A stretch of 61,209 nt of DNA from the NCBI GenBank assembly GCA_016783505.1, contig JADHWK010000010.1, forward strand, positions 1 through 61,209, read 5' to 3'. This document shows, piece by piece, positions 52,701 to 61,209 of this stretch. Source of the stretch: Candidatus Zhuqueibacterota bacterium (GTDB lineage: Bacteria; BS750m-G25). The notes beneath the pieces were generated by a model, which did not search any database, was not told the origin of the DNA, and was given only the letters and a program-made list of their open reading frames with translations. The stretch's first letter is position 1. Every line of letters begins with the position of its first letter. The translations under genes were made by a program, and so were the position numbers.

Positions 52701-54563
52701 ATGTCACAGTTAAATAGAAAAGTAATTGAATCGCTAATTAAGGAGAAAGAGTTCGAGCTCGCCTATATAAAGCTGAATGAATCTATAAAGCCTCATTCAA
52801 GTCTAAATAATTTTTTGTTTGCAGAAAAAATCTACAGGGTATTAGTTGAAGAATTAGCCTTTCGTAGATTTCGGATAGCTATATTACGAACAATTACAGT
52901 TGAGCCAATGCTCCCATTTATCAAGGTAATGTGCTATGCGAACAAGATAAACCCAGAGCTTTATTTAGGTGGATACAACATAATTGATCAAGGAATACTG
53001 GATCAAGGTAGCAAATTATATGCCTTTAAACCTGATGCTCTTATAATTTTTTGGCGAGCTGAGGAGGTGTGTCCAAAGCTAATGGACTCCTATCTAGAAT
53101 TATCCTCAAATGAAGTTGTGATGGTAAAGGAGAGCGTTGTTGCCAAAATAGATAAACTAATATCAGCTTTTAGAACAAACTCAGAGGGAAAAATAATTGT
53201 GCATAACTTCGAGCTACCTCAGTTCCCCGTTTTTGGAATAGTAGATAGTCAACATAAAAGGAGCCAGAAAGGATTATTTGAGGAACTAAATAATCTGCTA
53301 ATAGAAACAACCAATAAGTATGTGGACGTTTACGTATTAGATTATGAACATTTAGTCTCACGATATGGTAAACGAAACTGGTTTGATGAAAGACTGTGGT
53401 TTACAGCAAAAGCTCCACTCTCTATAGTCGCGATGCAGGCGTTAGCAAACGAATACACCAAATATTTTAAGGCAATGCTGGGTATGACAAAGAAATGCAT
53501 TGTTCTGGATTTAGACAATACTCTTTGGGGCGGGATATTGGGTGAAGAAGGGATTCAAGGTATTAAAATCGGGCAAGCCTCTCCAGGTAACGCCTTCACG
53601 GAATTTCAAAAAGAGCTTTTGAAACTATATCATAAGGGGTTTGTCTTAGCAATAAACAGTAAGAATGATGAAGAAGCTGTTATGGAGGTTTTTGATAAGC
53701 ATCCGGATATGGTCCTGAGGAAAAAGCATTTTGCATCTATGAAAATTAATTGGACTAATAAAGCCCAAAACATGAAGGATATAGCGGAAGAACTAAATAT
53801 TGGGCTAGATACTTTTGTTTTCCTTGATGATAGTCCGGTAGAAAGAGAGCTAATCAAACAACAACTTCCAGAGGTTCATTGTGTGGCACTTCCAAATAAT
53901 GCGCATTTATATCCGAAGATATTAAGAGAATTGCCAGATTTCGAGCGCTTAAGTTTTACTGAGGAGGATTTGAGAAGAGGTGAAATGTACAAGACGCAAA
54001 TTAAGAGGAAAAAACTTGAAAAGAGCAGTACATCTCTTGAAGACTTTTATTCCTCGTTGGAAATGGTAGCAATAGTTAGGGTAAATGACAGCTTTGAAGT
54101 ATCGCGGCTGGCGGATATGACCCAGAAGACAAATCAGTTCAATCTTACTACCAGGCGTTATTCCAAAAGTGATATTTCTCGTTTTATTACGTCCCGAAAT
54201 TATCAAGTATACTCTCTCCGGCTTATTGATAAGTTTGGAGATAATGGCGTAGTCGGATCAATAATAGTAAAACAAGACAATGATATATGGGAACTTTATG
54301 GCTTCTGGTTAAGCTGTAGGGTGATGGGCAGAACGGTTGAAACCGCATTTCTTTCCTATATTTGTGAAAAAGGGTTAAAAGACAATATTAAAAGCATACT
54401 GGGAAAATATGTCCCAAGTAAAAGGAATTCTCCTGTTAAAGACTTGTATAAAGAGCATGGATTTAGATTGGTAAAAAAAGATAAGGGAATCACAAGTTGG
54501 AAATTAGATAGAAAAAAGACCTCAATCAAATGTCCGCGATGGATTGCAATTCGTGAAGGATAA
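52701..54563 (+). CDS. FkbH-like glyceryl-ACP/acyl-loading protein
   Basis: 620 aa. FkbH proteins load glycerate from 1,3-bisphosphoglycerate onto an acyl carrier protein. The HAD-IIIC active site is VLDLDNTLWGGILGEEGI (catalytic Asp near residue 268), followed by LAINSKNDEEAV and VFLDDSPVERELIK. The N-terminal 240 residues match the usual FkbH N-domain. The C-terminal 200 residues are GNAT-like, with VNDSFEVSRLADMTQKTNQF. The ACP follows after 13 bases, exactly where an FkbH partner should be. Confidence 0.85.
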   Translation: MSQLNRKVIESLIKEKEFELAYIKLNESIKPHSSLNNFLFAEKIYRVLVEELAFRRFRIAILRTITVEPMLPFIKVMCYANKINPELYLGGYNIIDQGILDQGSKLYAFKPDALIIFWRAEEVCPKLMDSYLELSSNEVVMVKESVVAKIDKLISAFRTNSEGKIIVHNFELPQFPVFGIVDSQHKRSQKGLFEELNNLLIETTNKYVDVYVLDYEHLVSRYGKRNWFDERLWFTAKAPLSIVAMQALANEYTKYFKAMLGMTKKCIVLDLDNTLWGGILGEEGIQGIKIGQASPGNAFTEFQKELLKLYHKGFVLAINSKNDEEAVMEVFDKHPDMVLRKKHFASMKINWTNKAQNMKDIAEELNIGLDTFVFLDDSPVERELIKQQLPEVHCVALPNNAHLYPKILRELPDFERLSFTEEDLRRGEMYKTQIKRKKLEKSSTSLEDFYSSLEMVAIVRVNDSFEVSRLADMTQKTNQFNLTTRRYSKSDISRFITSRNYQVYSLRLIDKFGDNGVVGSIIVKQDNDIWELYGFWLSCRVMGRTVETAFLSYICEKGLKDNIKSILGKYVPSKRNSPVKDLYKEHGFRLVKKDKGITSWKLDRKKTSIKCPRWIAIREG

Positions 54564-54576
54564 ATGGAGATTTGGT

Positions 54577-54807
54577 ATGGAACAGAAACTAAAACGGATT
54601 ATGTCAACTTTATTCGATGTTAAGGAAGATGAAATAAGGGATGAATCGTCAATCGAAAACATTGATGAATGGGATTCATTGAAGCATATTAATCTAATTT
54701 TGGCAATTGAAGAGGAATTTGGAATATCCACAGATGAAGACCAAATGGCTGAAATGATAAGCTTTGCTAAAATTATGCATGTCCTAACAGATAAAGGCGT
54801 CCGTTAA
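54577..54807 (+). CDS. Acyl carrier protein
   Basis: 76 aa from ATG 54577 with GGAG just upstream. The phosphopantetheine site is Ser34 in DEWDSLKHINLIL; it keeps the DSL core. The acidic helices and the 76-residue length are typical of free-standing ACPs in sugar-acyl pathways rather than fatty acid synthesis, as the FkbH-like gene upstream suggests. It carries the acyl group to be transferred onto a sugar amine. Confidence 0.88.
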   Translation: MEQKLKRIMSTLFDVKEDEIRDESSIENIDEWDSLKHINLILAIEEEFGISTDEDQMAEMISFAKIMHVLTDKGVR

Positions 54808-54809
54808 AA

Positions 54810-56522
54810 ATGAAAAATAGTAATAAAATGCTATTTGACGATTTTGTGGGGGAAACCAAGGAGAGGTTTGATTTCAGTGTAAACAAAGAGACCCTAGAAT
54901 CATTCGCAATGATGACAGGAGACTATAGCTCACTTCACATGGATGAAGCATTTTCCAGAAGAATGAAATATAGAGATCGCATTGTACATGGAATGCTGCC
55001 CCTTTGTTATATTTCGGCTCTAAGGATATTTCGTGTGAGGAATTATGTTGGTTCAATCGTTAGCATTGATGCGGAATTCAGCCAGCCGATTTATTTGGAA
55101 AGCAACCTTAGAATAACGGCGGAGATTGTTAAGAAAAGGTCATCTAACAGAACGTTAAGCTTGAAAATAACGATTATGAATATTAGGTCAAAAATAGTTG
55201 CGACAAGAGCTTCAGTAGCTGTGAAATTTGAAAAAGGTGGGAATAAATTAATTGATTATCCCTCTGCGTTTGTGGAAAGCGATATAGGTTTATTAACGAA
55301 GTCTATTAGGGAAAACAAATACACTTTTGAGGAAGTTAGAGAAGGCCTTACCAAATCCGTTGAATTTGAAATTTCAGATGAACATTTCCAACACTTTCTA
55401 GAAATGCTTCAAAAGGGGCTGAAAAAAAAGTGTGAAAGGCCAGAGATAAGGACTAGTTTGCAGAATGTCATAAAGAGTATTCTTTGTGCAAGTTTAGTCT
55501 CTACATTTATAGGAATGCATATCCCAGGTAGAAATTCAACGTTAATAGGTTTTAGGATAGAATATTTGAAGCAAATTCCTCAAATGAAAAAGCTTCTTTT
55601 AAGGGGAGAGGTTAAGCGACGATCTGTAGGTACTAAGGGAATTAGCCTTGGATTATCAATATCGGATAATCTAAGTAAGACTGAATATGCTATCGGAAGT
55701 GCTACGGTAATAGTGAATCCATGCCCAAAAGAAATGCCTTCAATCATAGAAATGAAACAGTTTACTGATTATAAGCTAACAGATAAAGTTGTGTTGGTTA
55801 CGGGTGCTAGTCGAGGCATTGGCGAGACAACTGCTCTTCTATTTGCGTTGATGGGTGCCAAAATAATTGTTAACTACTATCGAGGTAAGGAGGATGCTGA
55901 AAAGGTCGTTAAGCAGATTATGCAAAACGGCGGAGATGCGATAGCGCTGAGAGCCGATGTCGCAAATTCTGATGAAGTGAATGAAATGGTTAAAGCAGCA
56001 TACAGGAAGTATGGAACTATCGATGTTTTAGTGAATAATGCCGTTAAAGATTTCTTGCCATATGAATTTGCAAGATTAAGATGGGAGGATGTACAGAAGG
56101 AGATAGATGTAACTGTCAAAGGGGCATTTAACACTTGCAAGGCTGTGATACCTCTGATGATTAAAGGTGGTGGTGGAAGCATAATCAATGTTTCATCAAT
56201 GGTTACTGATAATCCCCAACGTAAACAATTAAAATACGTAATTGCAAAAAGTGCTGTGGTTGGTTTAACGCGAGGCTTGGCAGTTGAGTACGCGGAGAAT
56301 AACATACGGGTTAACATGGTAGTACCGAATTTTGTTGAAACCGACCTCGTTTCGAATATTCCCTCCGCGTTTCAAAAAAAGGCGGCAAACCAAACGCCTA
56401 TGAAGAGAAACGCTAGTCCTGTTGATGTCGCCCAGGCAATTGTATTCGCTGCTTCTTCCTTCTCATCATATACCACCGGGCAAAGAATAATGGTAACTGG
56501 CGGCGGCCTTCCTTTGCTGTAG
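54810..56522 (+). CDS. MaoC hydratase / SDR ketoreductase fusion
   Basis: 570 aa, starting two bases after the ACP. Residues about 1-140 form a MaoC-like hot-dog domain with GDYSSLHMDEAFSRRM and RIVHGMLPL (Asp/His pair). A second, degenerate hot-dog region covers about 210-310 (TLIGFRIEYLKQIP). Residues about 325-570 are an FabG-like SDR with VLVTGASRGIGETTALL, VNNAVKDF and YVIAKSAVVGL (Tyr-x3-Lys). It should process an ACP-bound hydroxyacyl/ketoacyl group. The fusion is unusual; both reactions concern the same carbon. Confidence 0.8.
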   Translation: MKNSNKMLFDDFVGETKERFDFSVNKETLESFAMMTGDYSSLHMDEAFSRRMKYRDRIVHGMLPLCYISALRIFRVRNYVGSIVSIDAEFSQPIYLESNLRITAEIVKKRSSNRTLSLKITIMNIRSKIVATRASVAVKFEKGGNKLIDYPSAFVESDIGLLTKSIRENKYTFEEVREGLTKSVEFEISDEHFQHFLEMLQKGLKKKCERPEIRTSLQNVIKSILCASLVSTFIGMHIPGRNSTLIGFRIEYLKQIPQMKKLLLRGEVKRRSVGTKGISLGLSISDNLSKTEYAIGSATVIVNPCPKEMPSIIEMKQFTDYKLTDKVVLVTGASRGIGETTALLFALMGAKIIVNYYRGKEDAEKVVKQIMQNGGDAIALRADVANSDEVNEMVKAAYRKYGTIDVLVNNAVKDFLPYEFARLRWEDVQKEIDVTVKGAFNTCKAVIPLMIKGGGGSIINVSSMVTDNPQRKQLKYVIAKSAVVGLTRGLAVEYAENNIRVNMVVPNFVETDLVSNIPSAFQKKAANQTPMKRNASPVDVAQAIVFAASSFSSYTTGQRIMVTGGGLPLL

Positions 56523-56538
56523 AATTATAAGATTTATC

Positions 56539-57576
56539 ATGTGTTTCAAACTTTTGGAGTCAAATCAAGGTGCTATAAGTGAATTTATACGCTTTAACAA
56601 GAAGGTCTATTCAAACAGAAAAGACATCAAAAAGCGCTTCTGTTGGTATATCCTTGAAAATCCAGTTTTAGAGGATAAGGAGAAACCAAACGTATTGCTC
56701 TGTTTCGGGAAGGGGAGTAAGATAGTGGGGCAATACTTACTTAATCCGTTTGAATGGTCTTTTCGAGGAAAAAAGCATAAGGGTTATTGGGGTATTGATT
56801 ACTTTGTATTAGAGGGTGAAAGTGGTGTTTGCGGTGCAGTACTGGCAAGGACAGCAATAAGAAACTATAGGCCCTATTTTACTATTGGTCCTTCGGAAAT
56901 ATCCAAAATGATTTGTTTAGCCTTAGGAACAAGAACAGTTGGAAGCCTAAAAAAATTCATCTGGCCAAGAAATCCGGCTATCCCGCTGCTGATAGGAATA
57001 AGCCTTATCGTTAAAAGGAGGCCGTTTTTGATAAGGCAGGAAAGCAATGATGATAAATTTCCAGTAAGGTTATCCTGTAACGGTGTAAAATTTAGGCGCA
57101 TTGAGGAATTGGATGGTTGGAAAGAATATCATTGGAAAGAAACCATCGAACTTTCCCGATCCCTGCAATTTTTGAGGTGGCGATTCTTTAATAAATATAG
57201 AAAATATTATTTTTATTTAACAAGTAACCTGGCAAAGCCTTCATATTTTGTAGTAAGAAGGTGTTTTTGGCGTGGCTTAATAGTTTTAGTAATCGTTGAT
57301 TATAGAACAGCATATAGAGATTATGATAGTTGGCAAGCAATTCTGCATGCTGCAAAGGTATTGGCAAGACTGAATAGGTGTGACGGAGTAATTACTGGGA
57401 GCTCACATGAATTTTTTGACAAAGGACTGAAAAGGAAGTCTTTTATCAAGGTTGGGAGAGAAAGCTTAATACTAACGAATTGTGAAATATGCTTTTCTGA
57501 TGAGGTTATTGAAAAGAGGGAGATTATATATGCAACAATGGCTGACTGTGACACAGATTTATGTTTTGGTGAGTAA
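56539..57576 (+). CDS. GNAT-like putative acyltransferase
   Basis: 345 aa. I do not see a clean acetyl-CoA motif. The N-terminal half (KVYSNRKDIKKRFCWYILEN, KIVGQYLLNPF and GYWGIDYFVLEGE) resembles GNAT enzymes that precede sugar-acylation in glycan loci. It starts 16 bases after the MaoC-SDR fusion, so the acyl group on the ACP is a natural donor. I infer an N- or O-acyltransferase that moves the finished acyl chain to the sugar. Moderate certainty. Confidence 0.55.
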   Translation: MCFKLLESNQGAISEFIRFNKKVYSNRKDIKKRFCWYILENPVLEDKEKPNVLLCFGKGSKIVGQYLLNPFEWSFRGKKHKGYWGIDYFVLEGESGVCGAVLARTAIRNYRPYFTIGPSEISKMICLALGTRTVGSLKKFIWPRNPAIPLLIGISLIVKRRPFLIRQESNDDKFPVRLSCNGVKFRRIEELDGWKEYHWKETIELSRSLQFLRWRFFNKYRKYYFYLTSNLAKPSYFVVRRCFWRGLIVLVIVDYRTAYRDYDSWQAILHAAKVLARLNRCDGVITGSSHEFFDKGLKRKSFIKVGRESLILTNCEICFSDEVIEKREIIYATMADCDTDLCFGE

Positions 57577-57967
57577 TTGTATAAAGAAGTGATGTACGGT
57601 TCAAAAATGGTGATAGGTTGAAAATGTTCGTTGATTTTATGTGATGGATTACTGAAATGGAGGAAATATGTGTTTGGAGTGTTAAAAGCAGTTGCTATGA
57701 TACCTTGGAAAATCTCAATATTTCTGCCAAGATCAAGACGGATGAGGATTTTAGGCAGAGAAACCATTGGATATTTAGCGGAGTAAAACGGGAATGCAAC
57801 GTAGAGATTGTCCGAAGGAGTGGATTCCTAAAAGTCCCGTCTGGTTACAATTTAGACTCGATACTTGTTTTTGGGTATTAAATATAGGGACCGGCCCAAT
57901 CGTCGCTGTTTGGGTCGTCTTGATTGGTGATATGATTATTATCTCTTTTGGAGATGGTGTGTAATCA
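57577..57967. other. Gap with one doubtful ORF before asnB
   Basis: 391 bases. The only frame is a 74-codon ORF at 57657-57881 (listed separately). A GGAGG sits at 57660-57664, inside the start of that frame, and would fit a different ATG at 57668 that stops after five codons. No promoter or terminator is clear; the sequence near 57894-57920 contains an imperfect GACCGGCCCAA/TTGGGTCGTC pair without a T-run. Confidence 0.4.
57657..57881 (+). CDS. Doubtful small ORF, possible acyltransferase tail
   Basis: 74 codons; no ribosome site precedes the ATG. The C-terminal half DEDFRQRNHWIFSGVKRECN ending RSGFLKVPSGYNLDS vaguely resembles the tail of GNAT-like proteins such as its upstream neighbour. 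It may be the remnant of a second acyltransferase gene, or chance. I list it only because nothing else explains the stretch. Confidence 0.25.
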   Translation: MEEICVWSVKSSCYDTLENLNISAKIKTDEDFRQRNHWIFSGVKRECNVEIVRRSGFLKVPSGYNLDSILVFGY

Positions 57968-59971
57968 ATGTGCGGAATTGCTGGTTTTATAGATTACAAG
58001 CGCAGATGGGGCAGGCAAGAGCTTGAAAAGATAGCAAGTGAGATGGCTTTGGCTCTGCGCCATCGTGGGCCTGATGACAGTGGAACCTGGGTGGACGAAA
58101 AAGCCGGTGTTGCTTTCGGTCATTGCCGGCTTTCCATAATCGACCTCTCTTCGGCAGGTCATCAACCAATGGTTTCTGAGAGTGGGCGTTATGTGATCAT
58201 ATATAATGGCGAGGTCTATAATTTTCAAGCCCTTAAGGAGTTGCTAAAGTCCATGGGACAGAGATTCCGAGGACATTCGGATACAGAAGTTGTCTTGGCC
58301 GCTATCGAACAATGGGGAGTAAGTGGGGCCGTAAATAAGTTCCAGGGAATGTTTGCTTTTGTTCTGTGGGATCGATTTGAGAGGCGTCTCCATTTGGTCC
58401 GCGATCGTATGGGGATAAAGCCTATTTACTACGGGTGGATGGATGGCTTATTTCTTTTTGGATCTGAATTGAAGGCATTTCGTACCAATCCTTGTTGGAA
58501 TAGCGAGATCGACAGAGATGTATTGGCGCTCTTTATGCGACACAGCTATATCCCTTCTCCGTATTCCATCTACAGGAACGTTTACAAACTTTTTCCTGGA
58601 TGTATCCTGAGTGTGGATGCCAAAGGGGGACCGAGGCACAACGATTTTAGCCCTTTACCTGCCGGTGAAGGTGCCGGCATTCACAAGCTGCAACCACGGC
58701 CGTATTGGTCGATTCGTAAAGTTGCTGAGGAAGGGCGAAAGAATCCATTCATGGGGAATGAAGAAGAAGGAATATGTCAGCTTCAGAAAATACTCGGCAG
58801 TGCGGTTACCGACCGTATGATTGCCGATGTACCCTTAGGTGCCTTTTTGTCGGGTGGCATAGACTCTTCCGTCGTGGTAGCGCTTATGCAAAGCAGCACA
58901 ATCAAACCCGTTAAAACATTTACCATAGGATTTCACGATGCGAACTATAATGAGGCGAAATACGCTAAAGATGTGGCTTATTATCTGGGAACGGATCATA
59001 CTGAATTGTATATTTCGCCTGAAGAGGCAGTTGGTGTAATACCAAGACTTCCCATGCTTTATGATGAGCCATTCGCTGACTCCTCGCAGATCCCAACCCT
59101 CATGGTCTACGAATTGGCAAAAGAAAATGTTAAAGTCGGCCTTTCAGGAGACGGGGGCGATGAGAACTTCGCCGGTTACAATCAATACTTTCTGGCGACC
59201 GCTATCTGGAATAAAACACGCTTGTTATCTCCATCCATGAGGAAACTGATAGCTAAGGGTATGGCAAGCGTTCCTCTGAGGTCATGGGAGAAGTTTTTTC
59301 GCTACACAAACAAGTTTGTGGGCCGCGAACTCAGGAATCGTATGTCTGGTGACGCTATCCACAAGGCTGTCGATATGATTGTGGCAAAAACACCGGACAT
59401 ACTTTTCAGAACCCTTACTTCTCACTGGAAACAAGTGGAGGGTCTTGTTCTTGACGCAGAGCACGTGCCGACGGAACGGTTTGATTCATATGCTACGGTT
59501 AAAAAGTATAACTTTGCGAGGCGTATGATGATCACTGACTTGGTCACTTATCTTCCTGACGACATCCTCGTGAAAGTGGATCGAGCGAGCATGGGGGTTA
59601 GTCTGGAGGCTCGTGTGCCTATTCTAGACCACAGAGTAGTGGAATTTGTTGCACGCTTGCCTTTGTCGATGCTAATCAAGGGAAATATCAGGAAGTATCT
59701 ATTACGAAGGTTACTCTATAAATACGTCCCCATGAATCTGATTGAGCGACCAAAAAGAGGGTTTGCTTTGCCGCTTGGAGAATGGTTGAGAGGATCTTTA
59801 AAAGATTGGGCTGAATCTCTGTTGAACGAGTCGCGTTTGCGCAGGGAGGGCTACCTTAGCCCAACAGTCGTCAATGATAAATGGAGAGAGCACCTTTCAG
59901 GTGAAAGAGACTGGAAATATCATCTATGGAACGTATTGATGTTTGAAGCATGGTTGGACGGGGAAAGATAA
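57968..59971 (+). CDS. asnB: Asparagine synthetase-type amidotransferase
   Basis: 667 aa. Cys2 (MCGIAGFIDYKRR) is the glutaminase nucleophile; NGEVYNFQALKELL, SDTEVVLAAIEQWG, and LSGGIDSSVVVALM (PP-loop) complete both halves. In glycan loci such WbpS/AsnB-like enzymes amidate a uronic acid. An in-frame insert around residues 222-240 encodes SPLPAGEGAG from a palindromic DNA repeat (see separate entry), so the linker before the synthetase half is longer than usual. All catalytic motifs are intact and function should be kept. Confidence 0.88.
   Translation: MCGIAGFIDYKRRWGRQELEKIASEMALALRHRGPDDSGTWVDEKAGVAFGHCRLSIIDLSSAGHQPMVSESGRYVIIYNGEVYNFQALKELLKSMGQRFRGHSDTEVVLAAIEQWGVSGAVNKFQGMFAFVLWDRFERRLHLVRDRMGIKPIYYGWMDGLFLFGSELKAFRTNPCWNSEIDRDVLALFMRHSYIPSPYSIYRNVYKLFPGCILSVDAKGGPRHNDFSPLPAGEGAGIHKLQPRPYWSIRKVAEEGRKNPFMGNEEEGICQLQKILGSAVTDRMIADVPLGAFLSGGIDSSVVVALMQSSTIKPVKTFTIGFHDANYNEAKYAKDVAYYLGTDHTELYISPEEAVGVIPRLPMLYDEPFADSSQIPTLMVYELAKENVKVGLSGDGGDENFAGYNQYFLATAIWNKTRLLSPSMRKLIAKGMASVPLRSWEKFFRYTNKFVGRELRNRMSGDAIHKAVDMIVAKTPDILFRTLTSHWKQVEGLVLDAEHVPTERFDSYATVKKYNFARRMMITDLVTYLPDDILVKVDRASMGVSLEARVPILDHRVVEFVARLPLSMLIKGNIRKYLLRRLLYKYVPMNLIERPKRGFALPLGEWLRGSLKDWAESLLNESRLRREGYLSPTVVNDKWREHLSGERDWKYHLWNVLMFEAWLDGER
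58652..58671. repeat. Palindromic repeat inside asnB
   Basis: CCTTTACC-TGCC-GGTGAAGG forms a near-perfect 8-bp stem (one mismatch) with a 4-base loop and encodes P-L-P-A-G-E-G in frame. The encoded SPLPAGEGAG is the peptide typically produced by intergenic palindromic elements that have landed in a gene. It lies in the surface linker between the two AsnB domains, where it would do little harm. Confidence 0.55.
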
Positions 59972-60170
59972 TGAGACAAGTGTGGGATACTTAGCCCGAA
60001 CAGGGGAAGGTTTAAAGATTTTACCGAAAAGTATTTGCCTGATTAACCTGAAACTAAAACAGTCGTAACTTATTGGCATTACTGTCTATCAGTTTTTCCC
60101 AAAGCATCTGTTTATAGGACCTTGAGTAAACCTTGGGAAATATGATCTTGTACAAGAACGAAGTAGAATA
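59972..60170. other. Spacer before the last gene
   Basis: 199 bases. I see no frame longer than about 25 codons with a start signal, no hairpin followed by T, and no convincing promoter. It separates asnB from the GT4 gene. Confidence 0.4.
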
Positions 60171-61209
60171 ATGGCCAAGAAGAGAATTCTTTTTCTAAGC
60201 CCTTCCATGCGTTCAGGCGGTGCTGAGAGAGTTATTAGAAATATTATCAAGTATATTGATAAAGAGCATTTTTTCCCGATGTTGGGATTACTGAAAAGAG
60301 AAGGAAGGATTTTAAAAGAGTTGCCTCATGGTCTTGAGATATCGGAGTTAGGGGCTGGAAGAGTACGTTATTCTTTAGGAAAATTAGTCGCCCTTATACA
60401 TGAAAAACGCCCTGACATTATCTTCTCCATTCTTGGGCAGCTTAATCTCACCACGATGTTTGTTCGGCCATTAATATCAAGGAAGGTCAAGTTTATTGCC
60501 AGAGAAACAAATATCCCGAGCAAAAATATCAGTCAAAGCAATTTTCCAGGCTTATTCCCCGTTTTGTATCGAGTCTTATACCCTAGATTTGATAAAGTGA
60601 TCTGCCAGTCAAGTGATATGATGTATGATCTGGCGGTGAATTTTGGCGTCCCTTTAGAGAAAGCCGTAGTCATCAACAACCCCGTTGACATTTTGGATAT
60701 CTGTAGACGAGCGCATTATAACGGTAAGGTTTTTTCCAAGGGTAGATTTAATATTTTGGCCGCTGGGAAGTTAAAGTATCAGAAGGGATTTGATTTGCTT
60801 TTGAAGTCAATGACTTATCTCGACAATGATAAATTTCATTTGACCTTGTTGGGACAAGGTCCGGAAGAAGGAAATCTTAAACGTCTTGCACATGATTTAC
60901 AAGTAGCGAAACAGGTAACCTTCGTAGGTGCTGTGGACAACCCGTATCCCTATATGAAGCAAGCAGATATGTTTGCGTTGAGCTCGCGATTTGAGGGTTT
61001 TCCCAATGTTGTACTGGAGTCCATGTCTCTCGGTAAGCCGGTAGTTGCCTTTGAATGTCCTGGAGGGATTAATGAGATTATCAAGGATGGGATAAATGGA
61101 TGGAAAATAGATGTTGGTGATACTGAAGCCTTTGCAAAGGCTCTGCAAAAAGCTGAGCAAACACAGTGGAATTCTAAAGTGATAGGGGAGCACATTGAAA
61201 GAAGGTATA
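60171..61209 (+). CDS. Family 4 glycosyltransferase (runs off the window)
   Basis: The frame from ATG 60171 is open to the window end (346 codons seen). ILFLSPSMRSGGAERVIRNI is the GT4 start with the GGAERV loop, AAGKLKYQKGFDLLLKSM starts the donor domain, and SSRFEGFPNVVLESMSLGKP holds the E-x7-E nucleotide-sugar motif. GT4 enzymes of this type (TuaC/PglA-like) add retaining linkages. Nearly full length, only a C-terminal piece is missing. Confidence 0.9.
   Translation, partial: MAKKRILFLSPSMRSGGAERVIRNIIKYIDKEHFFPMLGLLKREGRILKELPHGLEISELGAGRVRYSLGKLVALIHEKRPDIIFSILGQLNLTTMFVRPLISRKVKFIARETNIPSKNISQSNFPGLFPVLYRVLYPRFDKVICQSSDMMYDLAVNFGVPLEKAVVINNPVDILDICRRAHYNGKVFSKGRFNILAAGKLKYQKGFDLLLKSMTYLDNDKFHLTLLGQGPEEGNLKRLAHDLQVAKQVTFVGAVDNPYPYMKQADMFALSSRFEGFPNVVLESMSLGKPVVAFECPGGINEIIKDGINGWKIDVGDTEAFAKALQKAEQTQWNSKVIGEHIERRY

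Noticed and set aside
245-61195. Many ORFs of 60-260 codons on the minus strand
   Set aside because: All lie antisense to well-supported + strand genes, show no family motifs and have low-complexity shadow composition.

Overview
This 61.2 kb window is one long surface-glycan biosynthesis locus (O-antigen, capsule or flagellar glycan type). All of the roughly 54 genes I accept are on the + strand. Many overlap by ATGA, GTGA or TAATG junctions, so the locus is built of several short operons. Nothing fixes the species. The enzyme set (nonulosonate synthases, CMP-sugar synthetases, RfbF/RfbG, an MsbA/PglK-like exporter, FkbH-ACP chemistry) fits a Gram-negative bacterium, and I would guess Desulfobacterota or another mosaic environmental lineage with low confidence. 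No rRNA, tRNA, CRISPR array or intact transposon was seen.

Layout. (1) 198-5759: an HpcH/HpaI aldolase, a KdsB-like cytidylyltransferase, a 2-hydroxyacid dehydrogenase, a HAD phosphatase, a DegT aminotransferase and an iron-type alcohol dehydrogenase; this looks like a route to a CMP-activated amino-ulosonic acid (8-amino-Kdo-like). (2) 5760-14595: glycosyltransferases, a NeuB synthase with an SpsF-like CMP transferase, a LIC12162-type transferase, two methyltransferases and a B12-binding radical SAM enzyme. (3) 14732-24721: an ABC exporter, then what I read as a phosphoramidate pathway like Campylobacter Cj1415-Cj1418: glutamine kinase, CDP-amidate kinase, gamma-glutamyl-CDP-amidate hydrolase and phosphoglutamine cytidylyltransferase. 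Interleaved are an unknown helical protein, a formyltransferase-like protein and a methyltransferase; a sulfotransferase-like protein follows. (4) 25099-38338: a legionaminate/Ptm-like region with Gfo/Idh, DegT, NeuA-like, formyltransferase, a CBS-NeuB-SAF-TIM-barrel fusion, TylF methyltransferase and SDR genes, plus the wreck of a second Gfo/Idh-to-NeuA operon. (5) 38353-47251: a transposase remnant, epimerases, and rfbF-rfbG with a cupin epimerase and a reductase for a CDP-6-deoxysugar. (6) 47286-61209: a polymerase-like membrane protein, glycosyltransferases, a membrane transglutaminase-like protein, a formyltransferase/beta-propeller fusion, an FkbH-ACP-MaoC/SDR acyl module, an asparagine synthetase and a GT4 enzyme running off the end.

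How it fits together: modules 1, 2 and 4 make several CMP-activated acidic sugars, module 5 makes a CDP-deoxyhexose, the transferases assemble the repeat, the ABC protein probably flips it, and modules 3 and 6 decorate it with phosphoramidate, formyl, methyl and ACP-borne acyl groups. Several broken genes (SpsF-like, WbpG-like, Gfo/Idh, NeuA-like, transposase) show that the locus is being remodelled by module exchange. The most interesting part is the phosphoramidate operon with its extra genes.
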